Origin: Geoalkalibacter_A sp034189505
GTDB lineage: Bacteria; Desulfobacterota; Desulfuromonadia; Desulfuromonadales; Geoalkalibacteraceae
NCBI GenBank assembly: GCA_034189505.1
Contig: JAXHUR010000047.1
Span: 1-26,013 of the forward strand
DNA length: 26,013 bases
Direction: 5' to 3'
Part shown: piece by piece, positions 8,726 through 15,989 of the stretch
Numbering within the stretch: the first letter of the stretch is position 1
Layout of the letters: each line of letters starts with the position of its first letter
Translations under genes and position numbers: made by a program
The notes under the pieces: generated by a model
Database searches by the model: none
The model's input: only the letters and a program-made list of their open reading frames with translations
What the model was told of the DNA's origin: nothing

Positions 8726-9148
8726 ATGCGCAAACCTTTATTCCTGGCCCTGGCCCTGGCCCTTACTTTTCTTATGGTCGGCACTGCCTTCGCCTACAAC
8801 ACCATCTCTACCGATCAGGTCAAGGTCCTTATCGAACAGCAGGAGCCTGTGATTCTGGTAGATATTCAGCCGGAGAAGGATTTTGCCGAGCATCACCTGG
8901 TCGGCTCCATTGAAACCAACGCCTATCCCGTAAAGAGCGCAGAGGACAAAACCAAACTCGACGCAATCCTTCCTCTGATTGAAGATTCCACGGCTCCGGT
9001 TGTTGTGGTCTGCCCTCGTGGGGGCGGTGGGGCTCAGAAAGCCTATGACTACCTGAAATCCCAGGGGGTCGCGGAAGAGCGGCTGGTCATCCTTGAAGGC
9101 GGAATCGCCGGATGGCCCCATGACGAACTGATGACGCAGAAACGTTGA
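8726..9148 (+). CDS. Exported rhodanese-like domain protein
   Basis: Protein of 140 aa. The ATG at 8726 is preferred over an upstream GTG because AAGGAG lies nine bases before it and a clean signal peptide starts there: MRKPLFLALALA, then cleavage after AFA near residue 23. The mature protein is one rhodanese domain with a VDIQPEKDFAEHHLVGSI segment and an active-site loop CPRGGGGA whose cysteine is C96. Rhodaneses carry persulfide sulfur on this cysteine. The glycine-rich loop differs from the classical thiosulfate-transferase loop, so the natural donor and acceptor are unclear. It is the first gene of a four-gene operon; the next gene begins six bases after its stop. The role is probably periplasmic sulfur or persulfide handling (inference). 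Confidence 0.88.
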   Translation: MRKPLFLALALALTFLMVGTAFAYNTISTDQVKVLIEQQEPVILVDIQPEKDFAEHHLVGSIETNAYPVKSAEDKTKLDAILPLIEDSTAPVVVVCPRGGGGAQKAYDYLKSQGVAEERLVILEGGIAGWPHDELMTQKR

Positions 9149-9154
9149 TCCTTC

Positions 9155-10255
9155 ATGCCCAACGGGAATCTTGAAAAACAGAAGAGGTCTATGCAGGAAC
9201 GGGGGCGGTCAATGAAAGAGATGGCCGCCCTTTGTACGTCCTGCGGCAAATGCGTTGCACCCTGTGCCTTTCTTCAGCGGGAAGGAACACCGGGCGCTGT
9301 TGCCGAACGCGGCTCAGTGAAGCATAACCTGCGCAAGGCCTTTCAATGTTCCCTGTGCGGGCTCTGTGACGCACTCTGTCCGGAGGAACTCTCCCCTGCC
9401 GCCATGTTTCTCGATATGCGCCGGCAGGCTGCTGCATCCGGACTTTTTGACCGCAGGGCCTACAAACCCTGGTTGAATTACGAGAAGCTGGGCGGCGGTG
9501 CCCTGTTTCGTCGCGACCATATCCCGCAAGGAGGCACCACGGTCTTTTTCCCCGGCTGCGCCCTTCCCGGCCGCAGTCCACAGGCAGTTCTCGACCTCTA
9601 TAAACGACTGCAGCACATCGAGCCCGCCGCTGGACTGGTGCTGGATTGCTGCGGAAAGATCTCCCATGACCTGGGATTGGAAAACAGCTTCTCTGCGATA
9701 ATCTCAAGACTTGGAAAGCGCCTGGCAAATCGCGGCATCAAGCGTATCCTGACGACCTGTCCCGGCTGCAGCAGGATTCTGCGAAAATCCGAGGCAGAGT
9801 TTGAAGTCCTGAGTCTTTACGAAGTGCTGGCCACAAACGGGCTGCCATCTGCCGCTGCAGATGATGCTCAGGTTGTCACCGTTCACGATCCCTGCCCTGC
9901 CCGCTTCGATGAAATGCAGCAGCAGGCGGTGCGAACCCTGGTGTCCCAGGCCGGTTTCAGGGTCGAGGAAATGGCGGAGGCGGGAAGAAGAACGCGCTGC
10001 TGCGGACAGGGCGGCATGGTGGAGGGATGCGTGCCGGGCACCCTGGCGCAGGAGGGGAAAAAGATCATGGCGCTGGCCGGGGGACATCCCGTGGTTACGT
10101 CCTGCGCGGCCTGTGCCGATAGCCTCGAACGCCATCTGCCGACCCTGCACGTTGCTGAAATTCAATCCAGCGGGATTAGCACCCCTGTCCGATCAATTTC
10201 TGCCGTCGGTCGATGGTTGAATCGGCTTAAATTGAAATTTGCGAGGCTGAAGTGA
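9155..10255 (+). CDS. CCG-domain iron-sulfur protein (GlcF/LutA/HdrD-like)
   Basis: Cytoplasmic protein of 366 aa with two classical 4Fe-4S motifs: C27-xx-C30-xx-C33-xxx-C37 and C65-xx-C68-xx-C71-xxx-C75. Two CCG (cysteine-rich) domains follow. The first has FFPGCALPG and DCCGK, then a CPGCSR segment; the second has HDPCPAR, RCCGQGG and SCAACADS. This layout is that of the electron-transfer subunit of glycolate or lactate oxidases and of HdrD-type heterodisulfide reductases. No FAD-oxidase partner lies next to it, so the substrate cannot be named. The start is uncertain: the ATG at 9155 has no clear ribosome site, and the ATGs at 9191 and 9212 are alternatives that also keep all the cysteines. 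Its stop overlaps the start of the DUF3047 gene, showing tight coupling in the rhodanese operon. Confidence 0.85.
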   Translation: MPNGNLEKQKRSMQERGRSMKEMAALCTSCGKCVAPCAFLQREGTPGAVAERGSVKHNLRKAFQCSLCGLCDALCPEELSPAAMFLDMRRQAAASGLFDRRAYKPWLNYEKLGGGALFRRDHIPQGGTTVFFPGCALPGRSPQAVLDLYKRLQHIEPAAGLVLDCCGKISHDLGLENSFSAIISRLGKRLANRGIKRILTTCPGCSRILRKSEAEFEVLSLYEVLATNGLPSAAADDAQVVTVHDPCPARFDEMQQQAVRTLVSQAGFRVEEMAEAGRRTRCCGQGGMVEGCVPGTLAQEGKKIMALAGGHPVVTSCAACADSLERHLPTLHVAEIQSSGISTPVRSISAVGRWLNRLKLKFARLK

Positions 10256-10911
10256 TGGTTGTTTCCAGATTCATTCTGCCTGTTCTGGCGGCGATGCTGA
10301 TGGCGTCATCCGCCCTCGCCCAGTCTGCCGCCGAAATTACGGTTGCGCGTTTCGAGCAGGAAGATCTTTCAGAATGGAAGGTGAAAAAATTCAAAGGGCA
10401 GACAACCTATCGCCTGGTCGAGATGGATGGCCGCACGGTTCTCGAGGCTCAGGCACAGGGAGCGGCTTCCGGACTGATCCGCGAGATGGCCTTCGATCCG
10501 AACGAATACCGTTATCTGAACTGGTCCTGGAAGATCCGCCACACCGTTGCCGGCGGCGATGCCCGAAGCAAACAGGGGGACGATTACGCAGCGCGCATCT
10601 ATGTCGTATTCCCCGGATTTTTCTTTTGGCAGACCCGGGCGCTGAACTATATCTGGGCCAACCGCCTGCCCCAGGGGGAGTTCGTCCCCAATGCCTTTAC
10701 TTCCAACGCCCGCATGCTGGCAGTCCGCTCCGGCGATGAACAGGCCGGCCAGTGGCTCAGCGAACAGCGCGATATCGTCGCCGACTTTCGGCGCCTCTTC
10801 GGCGAGGACCCGCCACAGGCCGGTGCCATAGCGATTATGACCGATACGGACAACACCGGCGCCGAGGCAACCGCCTGGTACGGCGACATCACTTTATCGA
10901 CCACGCCATGA
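10255..10911 (+). CDS. DUF3047 family exported protein
   Basis: Protein of about 218 aa whose ATG at 10255 shares a base with the stop of the preceding gene (a GTG at 10252 is possible). A signal peptide ending in SSALA near residue 22 predicts export. The mature part matches the DUF3047 family, with features such as YLNWSWKI, a KQGDDYAARIYVVF segment, an ALNYIW segment and a C-terminal MTDTDNTGAEATAWYGDI. The family has no established biochemical role; the sequence suggests a beta-sandwich with acidic, possibly metal- or ligand-binding loops. Position three in the operon, between a cytoplasmic iron-sulfur protein and a membrane protein, suggests an envelope-associated role. No catalytic residues can be assigned. 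Confidence 0.85.
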   Translation: MVVSRFILPVLAAMLMASSALAQSAAEITVARFEQEDLSEWKVKKFKGQTTYRLVEMDGRTVLEAQAQGAASGLIREMAFDPNEYRYLNWSWKIRHTVAGGDARSKQGDDYAARIYVVFPGFFFWQTRALNYIWANRLPQGEFVPNAFTSNARMLAVRSGDEQAGQWLSEQRDIVADFRRLFGEDPPQAGAIAIMTDTDNTGAEATAWYGDITLSTTP

Positions 10912-11585
10912 GCCGCTCCAAAATCCTGATCCTGTGCAGCGTTCTTCTGCTTGTTGCCCTCTTCTTTTCGCTGAACCTTGGGCAATATCTGACCCTGGAG
11001 GCCCTCAGGGCCAACCAGCGGAATCTGATGGATTTCTACGCTGACAACAAAACCTTGATGGTTGCGGCGTTCATGCTGCTCTATATCCTGCAGAGCGCCC
11101 TTTCTCTTCCCGGGGCAACAATCTTCGCGCTGACGGCGGGTGCGGTGTTCGGACTCTTCCCCGGCGTTCTCTACGCTCTTTTTTCCGCCACCATCGGGGC
11201 AACGCTCTGCTTTCTCGCTGTCCGCCACCTGTTTTTTGAAAAGGTCGCCAAACGTTTCGGACCTTCCCTTGACAAAATCAATCAAGAATTAATAAAACGG
11301 GGACTGAGCTATCTCCTTTTCGTGCGGCTGGTCCCTGTCTTCCCCTTCTTTCTCATCAATCTGGCCGCAGGCCTGACCCGCATGCCTCTGCGCACCTTCG
11401 TCACGGGCAGCTTCTTCGGCATGATTCCCGGCGGGCTGGCCTATGTCAACGCAGGTGCCAGCCTGGCTTCTATCAACTCTCTGGGCGATGTGGTCTCTCC
11501 GCGGGTTCTCGGAGCATTTGTTCTGCTCGGTCTACTCAGCCTTTCTCCGGCTATTTACACCCGGCTCAGCAACAAGAAAACCTGA
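10908..11585 (+). CDS. TVP38/TMEM64 (VTT/DedA-like) membrane protein
   Basis: Integral membrane protein of 225 aa. The ATG at 10908 overlaps the previous stop as ATGA, which fixes the start by translational coupling. An N-terminal membrane segment is followed by the VTT domain: a re-entrant-type segment LSLPGATIFALTAGAVFGL, then GxxxGxxLCF-like packing, then FVRLVPVFPFFLINLAAGLTRM and GSFFGMIPGG. The conserved arginine and prolines in the RLVPVFPF stretch are typical of the family. Members of this superfamily (DedA, TVP38, TMEM41B) are linked to lipid scrambling or phospholipid and undecaprenyl-phosphate transport. Its role with the other operon members is unknown. The gene ends 24 bases before the convergent lemA gene. 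Confidence 0.9.
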   Translation: MSRSKILILCSVLLLVALFFSLNLGQYLTLEALRANQRNLMDFYADNKTLMVAAFMLLYILQSALSLPGATIFALTAGAVFGLFPGVLYALFSATIGATLCFLAVRHLFFEKVAKRFGPSLDKINQELIKRGLSYLLFVRLVPVFPFFLINLAAGLTRMPLRTFVTGSFFGMIPGGLAYVNAGASLASINSLGDVVSPRVLGAFVLLGLLSLSPAIYTRLSNKKT

Positions 11586-11609
11586 CACAATCGCGCTACG
11601 AACGCCTTT

Positions 11610-12176
11610 TCAACTTTGAAACGCCACCTGCACATCCGCCCGATGCGCTGGGTCGATCTTCCACAGGGTGCGCCGCGTGAAGTTGAACAGGCGCGCCACC
11701 AGCACATCGGGAAACTGGTCGAGGCGGATGTTGTAGATATTGACCGCGTCGTTGAAAAACTCGCGACGGTCGGCGATCTGGTCTTCGATCTCCGTAATGC
11801 GTGCCTGCAGATTGCGAAAGGCTTTATCCGCCTTGAGGTCGGGGTAGCGCTCGACGACCATGAACAGCGACCTCAGGGTGTCGGTCAGCGCATTCTGCGC
11901 CTGCAGCTTCTCCTCGGTGCTGCCGGCCTGATCGACCATAGAACGCGCCTTGACCACCGCCTCCAGGGTGCGCTGTTCATGCTGCATGTAGCCTTCGCAC
12001 ACCTTGATCAGCTTAGGCAGCTCGTCGAAGCGCTGCTTGAGCAGCACATCGATATTGCTCCACGCCTTGTCGATGTTGTTTCTCATGCTGATGAAACCGT
12101 TGTAGATCACGATGACATAAAGCACCAGCGCGGCCAGGATCAAGGCAGACACGCTCAGGACAATCCATCCAGTCAT
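11610..12176 (-). CDS. lemA: LemA family protein
   Basis: Protein of 188 aa with an N-terminal membrane anchor at about residues 3-24, followed by the mainly helical LemA domain. Recognisable blocks are YNGFISMRNNIDKAWSNIDV, LLKQRFDELPKLIKV, the helix with HEQRTLEAVVKAR, and ERYPDLKADKAFRNLQ. The AAAGGG site eight bases upstream supports the ATG. LemA proteins are widespread and their function is poorly understood. This one follows the GIDE-domain membrane gene by 41 bases on the same strand and is very probably co-transcribed with it. LemA and GIDE-type genes are often neighbours, which points to a shared envelope function. The C-terminus, with FPDVLVARLFNFTRRTLWKI, is complete. Confidence 0.92.
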   Translation of the reverse strand: MTGWIVLSVSALILAALVLYVIVIYNGFISMRNNIDKAWSNIDVLLKQRFDELPKLIKVCEGYMQHEQRTLEAVVKARSMVDQAGSTEEKLQAQNALTDTLRSLFMVVERYPDLKADKAFRNLQARITEIEDQIADRREFFNDAVNIYNIRLDQFPDVLVARLFNFTRRTLWKIDPAHRADVQVAFQS

Positions 12177-12217
12177 GGCAAAACCCTTTCAATTCCTCAC
12201 TGTTTTTCAGGTTACAT

Positions 12218-14164
12218 TCATCCAGCGAATCCGACAGCCTCCAGAAAGTTTTTCAGCGCCCAGACAGCGGCAATCAACGCTCCCACAAACAGGCCGGCCA
12301 TGCTCCAGGTGTAGGAGCGTGTCAGGTGCATCTCCGATTCGGTCTGGGAAATCATAAAAGGCCGCGTATGGCTGTAGCTGCGTCCAATCTCCACAGTGGC
12401 AGAGCCGGGCAGCGGAGTCTCACGTTGGCGCAGCTGAGCGTGCAGAATCTTCTCTTCAACGTCGGCACGCGCCGCGTCCCACTCATCCGTGTCGAGGCGG
12501 CCATCGCCGTTGCGGTCGTATTTTTTCAGCATCTGCGGATCGTTTTTGAGTTCCCGCAAAGCCTCGCGCAGGCGTTCCCCCAGACTCGGCCCCGCCTTTT
12601 TAAGCGGTCGAGCGGTTCCGAGAACATAAAGAGACGTTCCCTCGTGAATCACCTCTTCCACCCACTTTTCATCGGGGTCGGTGCCGCTCCAGGATGGCAC
12701 CATCAACCCCTCCTGGCCGGGAAACCCCTCCTGGCAGACCCGGGCGCGCACACGCGCCCCGTCCGGATTGATGGTCACCGCTCCGGTACCGTCGTCAAGC
12801 AGAAACGGCACCGCTCCGCTGTCGCTCTGACGAAACAGCTGCCAGCCGGACTTTCGGTTGCGGCGATAACGCCTGAGACGATACCACACGCAGGCGGTCT
12901 GGGTGGCCGGAGAAACGAGTGCGTACTTGCGACGGGCACGGCCGTGGAGTTCCACCATCCCCATCGCCATGGAACGGATGCGGCTGGTGGGGGTGTTCTC
13001 GATCAGACGCTTGCGGCGCAGACAATAAAAACCGCCAACAAACAGGGCGGCGCTGAGGAGTGCAGGCAGTGCTCCGGTCCGCAGCCCCGCGTAGAAAACT
13101 TTCCCGATCAGTTGATGCGCCCCCTGCGAAAAAACACCGGCCCCGGCAATAACGGCCACGGCCACCGGCAAGAACCGCCGCCAGCTCCAGCGGCGCGATG
13201 AAAGCACCTGTTCGGGGGGAGGCGGCAAGGTGACCTTGTCCGATTCCCCTTCGGGGGCAGAAGATGCCTCATCGTCTTTTCCGATCTCCTCCCTGATCAC
13301 CTCATGCAATGGGAAGGCAGAAATCCCAGGGAAGGCAGAAATCCCGGCACCCAGCTGTGAGTCTTCGGGCGCTTTTTTCTGCAGCACCAGATCACTCATC
13401 AGCCATCCATAGCGCGTCAGGGCTTTCAAATTGGCTGTTCGGGCGTCATCACCATCTTCGGAACGGCGCAGCTGACAGCCGGGCAGAAGCGCAAGGCCGA
13501 AATCGCAATCGAGAATAAACTCCCCGGCATACTCACCGACCAGATTCAGAAGCTGCTCCATGTTCCCGGTGCTGCTTAAACTGCCACGCTCACCCAAGCC
13601 CTGCGGGTTGAACCCTCCCGTGAGCAGGCGCAGGGCGGTCACCACCCCCTGCTTTTTATCCAGCACATAGAGATCGAGCACGGGATGACTGCGCAGGACT
13701 TCCTTTTTTAACTCGAGATCGGTCATGGAAGAGATGCCCGCCATGCCGCGATAGGTATTCTGCACCATCAGCTGACTGAGATTTTTGCTGACGATGCGGC
13801 CGGAAAGATCGGCGAGCACAGCCAGTACCCGGCAGCCGCGTTCGATGCGCAGCGGCTCGGCGGGATCGGAAAATTCCAGGTAATCGTCACAAATGGTGAC
13901 CTGCCGCACGCGAAATGGCGCATGGGAGGGAGTCGTCGGACGAATTATATGTGACTCGATGCCATGCTGTCCTACCAGTTCGGCCAGTCCTGTGAGTTTT
14001 CCAGGTTCGCTCCGGGCCAGCAGCGCCGGACCGCGCCCCACCAGTCGCTGTCGGGCAGTGAAGGAATCAATCTGATATTTATCCCCCAAAAGCGTCAGCA
14101 GGTTCCGGATTTCATCGTTTTCGGAAGGAGAACGGACGACGATCAGATAGTCAGTATCACTCAT
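12218..14164 (-). CDS. GIDE-domain membrane protein with EF-hand loop
   Basis: Protein of 648 aa. Residues 1-265 form a region I do not recognise, with segments such as HIIRPTTPSHAPFRVRQVTI and VLAVLADLSGRIVSKN. A short linker with a duplicated GISAFP follows, then two membrane helices (about 331-350 and 362-382). The GIDE domain (about 390-640) starts at IENTPTSRIRSMAMGMVEL and includes a WYRLRRYRR block and PFLLDDGTGAVTINPDGA, and ends with a C-terminal membrane helix (about 619-640). Inside it is a perfect 12-residue EF-hand calcium loop, D550 to E561 (DRNGDGRLDTDE). Eukaryotic GIDE/MUL1 proteins are ubiquitin ligases with a RING finger; no RING is seen here, so ligase activity is not expected. 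It is the first gene of an operon with lemA. The ribosome site is weak. Confidence 0.8.
   Translation of the reverse strand: MSDTDYLIVVRSPSENDEIRNLLTLLGDKYQIDSFTARQRLVGRGPALLARSEPGKLTGLAELVGQHGIESHIIRPTTPSHAPFRVRQVTICDDYLEFSDPAEPLRIERGCRVLAVLADLSGRIVSKNLSQLMVQNTYRGMAGISSMTDLELKKEVLRSHPVLDLYVLDKKQGVVTALRLLTGGFNPQGLGERGSLSSTGNMEQLLNLVGEYAGEFILDCDFGLALLPGCQLRRSEDGDDARTANLKALTRYGWLMSDLVLQKKAPEDSQLGAGISAFPGISAFPLHEVIREEIGKDDEASSAPEGESDKVTLPPPPEQVLSSRRWSWRRFLPVAVAVIAGAGVFSQGAHQLIGKVFYAGLRTGALPALLSAALFVGGFYCLRRKRLIENTPTSRIRSMAMGMVELHGRARRKYALVSPATQTACVWYRLRRYRRNRKSGWQLFRQSDSGAVPFLLDDGTGAVTINPDGARVRARVCQEGFPGQEGLMVPSWSGTDPDEKWVEEVIHEGTSLYVLGTARPLKKAGPSLGERLREALRELKNDPQMLKKYDRNGDGRLDTDEWDAARADVEEKILHAQLRQRETPLPGSATVEIGRSYSHTRPFMISQTESEMHLTRSYTWSMAGLFVGALIAAVWALKNFLEAVGFAG
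13310..13345. repeat. 18-bp tandem duplication inside the GIDE gene
   Basis: Two adjacent copies of an 18-base unit lie here and encode GISAFP twice (residues 274-285). The copies are essentially identical at the DNA level, implying a recent in-frame duplication in the linker before the membrane helices. Confidence 0.85.
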
Positions 14165-14392
14165 CGGGTGCTCATATTCGTTAACTCACAGGCTGCGCCG
14201 CACTGTCAAAAAAACATGTTCTGCCTTATGGATTCCTTAAAATCAAGCAATTTTCAGGCCTGCATCAAAACTGAGAGATCAATGGCCGTCACCCTGGAGG
14301 ATCATGACGCGAAATGACCACTTTATGCAAAACTTTGCGTACTTGGTTGTAAAAATTGCTCAATACTTTCGAAGAAATGCATTTTTTTTAAA
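14165..14392. promoter_or_regulatory. Divergent intergenic region between GIDE and pilV operons
   Basis: For the minus strand, a TTGACA -35-like element (TGTCAA on the plus strand at 14204-14209) lies about 40 bases before the GIDE start, but it has only a weak -10. For the plus strand, a palindrome GCAAA-AC-TTTGC at 14327-14338 lies roughly 80-90 bases before the predicted pilV transcription start, where an activator of a sigma54 promoter could bind. Nothing coding is seen. Confidence 0.3.
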
Positions 14393-14408
14393 AGGCACTT
14401 ATTTTGCA
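14393..14408 (+). promoter_or_regulatory. Sigma54 (RpoN) -24/-12 promoter of the pilVWX-pilY1 operon
   Basis: AGGCAC followed by five bases and TTGCA places GG at 14394-14395 and GC at 14406-14407, exactly 12 bases apart start to start, as in the TGGCAC-N5-TTGCA consensus. The predicted transcript would begin near 14419, about 44 bases before the pilV ATG. RpoN control of pilin genes through PilR-type activators is established in other bacteria; its use here is inference from the motif. Confidence 0.7.
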
Positions 14409-14462
14409 TGACAGACCTGCATCACCCAAAGAAAAAAGTTTTTTTCGCAACGGGAGCATTCC

Positions 14463-14903
14463 ATGAGGTTCAGATCGAACAACCTGCTACCTGCCTCCAA
14501 CAGTCGCGGTTTCACGCTGGTAGAAGTCCTGGCGGCGCTGGTGATTATTTCGGTCGGGCTGCTGGGCCTTGCCGCACTGCAGGGCCAGAGCCTGCGGGGC
14601 AACCACAGTGCGGCCATGCGGACTCAGGCTGTCAACCAGGTTGAGAATATCGTCGATCGGATGCGCGCCAACCGCGCTGAAGCCCTGGATGGAGCCTACG
14701 CCATCGGAATGGGGGTCGCCCCAGCGGCGCCCGCTTATTCGGGGCTTGTTCTGGTTGATCTCCAGGAATGGAGGGAACTGCTGTCCCAGAGCCTTTCCCT
14801 GGGTGACGGCTCCGTCGCTATGGACGGAGATGTCTGCACGGTGGTTGTTCAGTGGACGGAACCGGCCGGAACCAAGGATCTGACCGTGGTGACTCGCCTA
14901 TGA
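14463..14903 (+). CDS. pilV: Type IV pilus minor pilin PilV
   Basis: Minor pilin of 146 aa. GGGAG at 14452-14456 lies six bases before the ATG. The prepilin cleavage site is SRG|FTLVEVLAALVIISVG: glycine, then a phenylalanine that PilD would methylate, glutamate at mature position 5 and a hydrophobic helix. The sequence after it, with LLGLAALQGQSLRGNHSAAM and QVENIVDRMRANR, matches the PilV family. In type IVa systems PilV joins PilW, PilX and PilE in the minor pilin complex that primes assembly and sits with PilY1 at the pilus tip. It is the first gene of the operon and its TGA overlaps the pilW start (ATGA). The length is usual for PilV, and no FimT/FimU gene precedes it. Confidence 0.92.
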   Translation: MRFRSNNLLPASNSRGFTLVEVLAALVIISVGLLGLAALQGQSLRGNHSAAMRTQAVNQVENIVDRMRANRAEALDGAYAIGMGVAPAAPAYSGLVLVDLQEWRELLSQSLSLGDGSVAMDGDVCTVVVQWTEPAGTKDLTVVTRL

Positions 14904-15979
14904 AAAATCCTCTCCAGACAATGACGGGCAGGCTGCACTCCAAAAGCGGGATGACTCTCGTTGAACTGATTGTTGCGATGGCGATCAGCCTTGTTCTCGC
15001 CGGCTCCCTTTATCAGATCTTTATCAGCAGTACCCGAAGCTACGCTTTGAACCAAGGGCTGGCGCAGCTGCAGGAAAACAGTCGCTTTGCTTTGAAGATT
15101 CTGCGGCGCGACATTCGGCAGGCCGGCTACCTGGGATGTCTTCAGGATAATGCCGCCTACACCAACACATTGAATGATCCAACCGACTTTCTCTTCAATT
15201 TCAATCAGGCCGTCTACGGTCTGGAGGCCACTTCTGCGACAGCCTGGGCGGATGAACTCGGTCCGGCAGACCCGACAGCCGCCGGCTTTGACGGCATGAA
15301 CCTGATAGACCCCACTGGCGGCAGCGACATTCTGGCGATCCGCGGCATGATGGGCAACCAGCTCTTTTTCCTCGAAACGCCCATGCCCGACACCTCCGCA
15401 GACATGAAACTTGAAGACGGCACCACCGGCATCGACGACGGCGACATCCTGATGATCACCGATTGCCGGCATGCTTCGGTCTTTCAGGCCACCAACTATA
15501 CGGCCGTTAACGGCAACCTTGTCCACAATACGGGCACGGGCACGCCGGGGAACTTCACCAAAGATCTGGGGCGCGCCTATCCCCCGGGGGCTCAGCTTCA
15601 TAAGCCGACAACGATTCTCTATTTCATCGCGGAAAATACGGCGGGGCAACCCTCCCTTTTCCGCAAGGTTGGTTTGGCCGACGCGCGGGAGCTGGTCGGC
15701 GGCATGGAAAATATGCAGGTGCGCTTTGGAGAAGATCTCGACGGGGATGGTGCCACCGATACCTACGTCGATGCCAATGCCGTGACCGACTGGGATGCAG
15801 TGGTCAGTATCCATATCGCTCTGCTGCAGCGCACCGTTTCCGAGGTGCCCGGCCGGCCTGCCGACAACTCAGGGTATGACATCAGCGCAGACGGCAACAT
15901 CGATTTCACCGCACCCGGAGACCGGCGTCTGCGCAGAGTCCTGACCACAACGATCGGATTACGCAACCATTTACGCTGA
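14900..15979 (+). CDS. pilW: Type IV pilus minor pilin PilW
   Basis: Minor pilin of 359 aa. The ATG at 14900 is chosen because it overlaps the pilV stop as ATGA and places the prepilin site SKSG|MTLVELIVAMAISLVLAG about 18 residues in. After the hydrophobic helix come the PilW-typical segments YQIFISSTRSYALNQGLAQL, QENSRFALKILRRDIRQAGY and LGC. The long, mostly beta C-terminal head includes an acidic DLDGDGATDTYVD stretch that could bind calcium. PilW is needed for pilus priming and for carrying PilY1 to the surface in Pseudomonas-type systems. pilX follows after ten bases. The length is within the usual range for PilW. Confidence 0.92.
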   Translation: MKNPLQTMTGRLHSKSGMTLVELIVAMAISLVLAGSLYQIFISSTRSYALNQGLAQLQENSRFALKILRRDIRQAGYLGCLQDNAAYTNTLNDPTDFLFNFNQAVYGLEATSATAWADELGPADPTAAGFDGMNLIDPTGGSDILAIRGMMGNQLFFLETPMPDTSADMKLEDGTTGIDDGDILMITDCRHASVFQATNYTAVNGNLVHNTGTGTPGNFTKDLGRAYPPGAQLHKPTTILYFIAENTAGQPSLFRKVGLADARELVGGMENMQVRFGEDLDGDGATDTYVDANAVTDWDAVVSIHIALLQRTVSEVPGRPADNSGYDISADGNIDFTAPGDRRLRRVLTTTIGLRNHLR

Positions 15980-15989
15980 GAGGCTGTCG

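Noticed and set aside
12218..14164. Ubiquitin ligase function for the GIDE protein
   Set aside because: The family name comes from eukaryotic RING proteins; no RING-type Cys/His cluster is visible here.
14409..14462. Cyclic-di-GMP (GEMM) riboswitch in the pilV leader
   Set aside because: The leader is only about 45 bases with an A/T-rich self-complementary run; the GEMM core motifs are absent.
14849..15814. 321-codon open frame antisense to pilW
   Set aside because: It lies opposite a clear minor pilin gene and has no recognisable domain or ribosome site.
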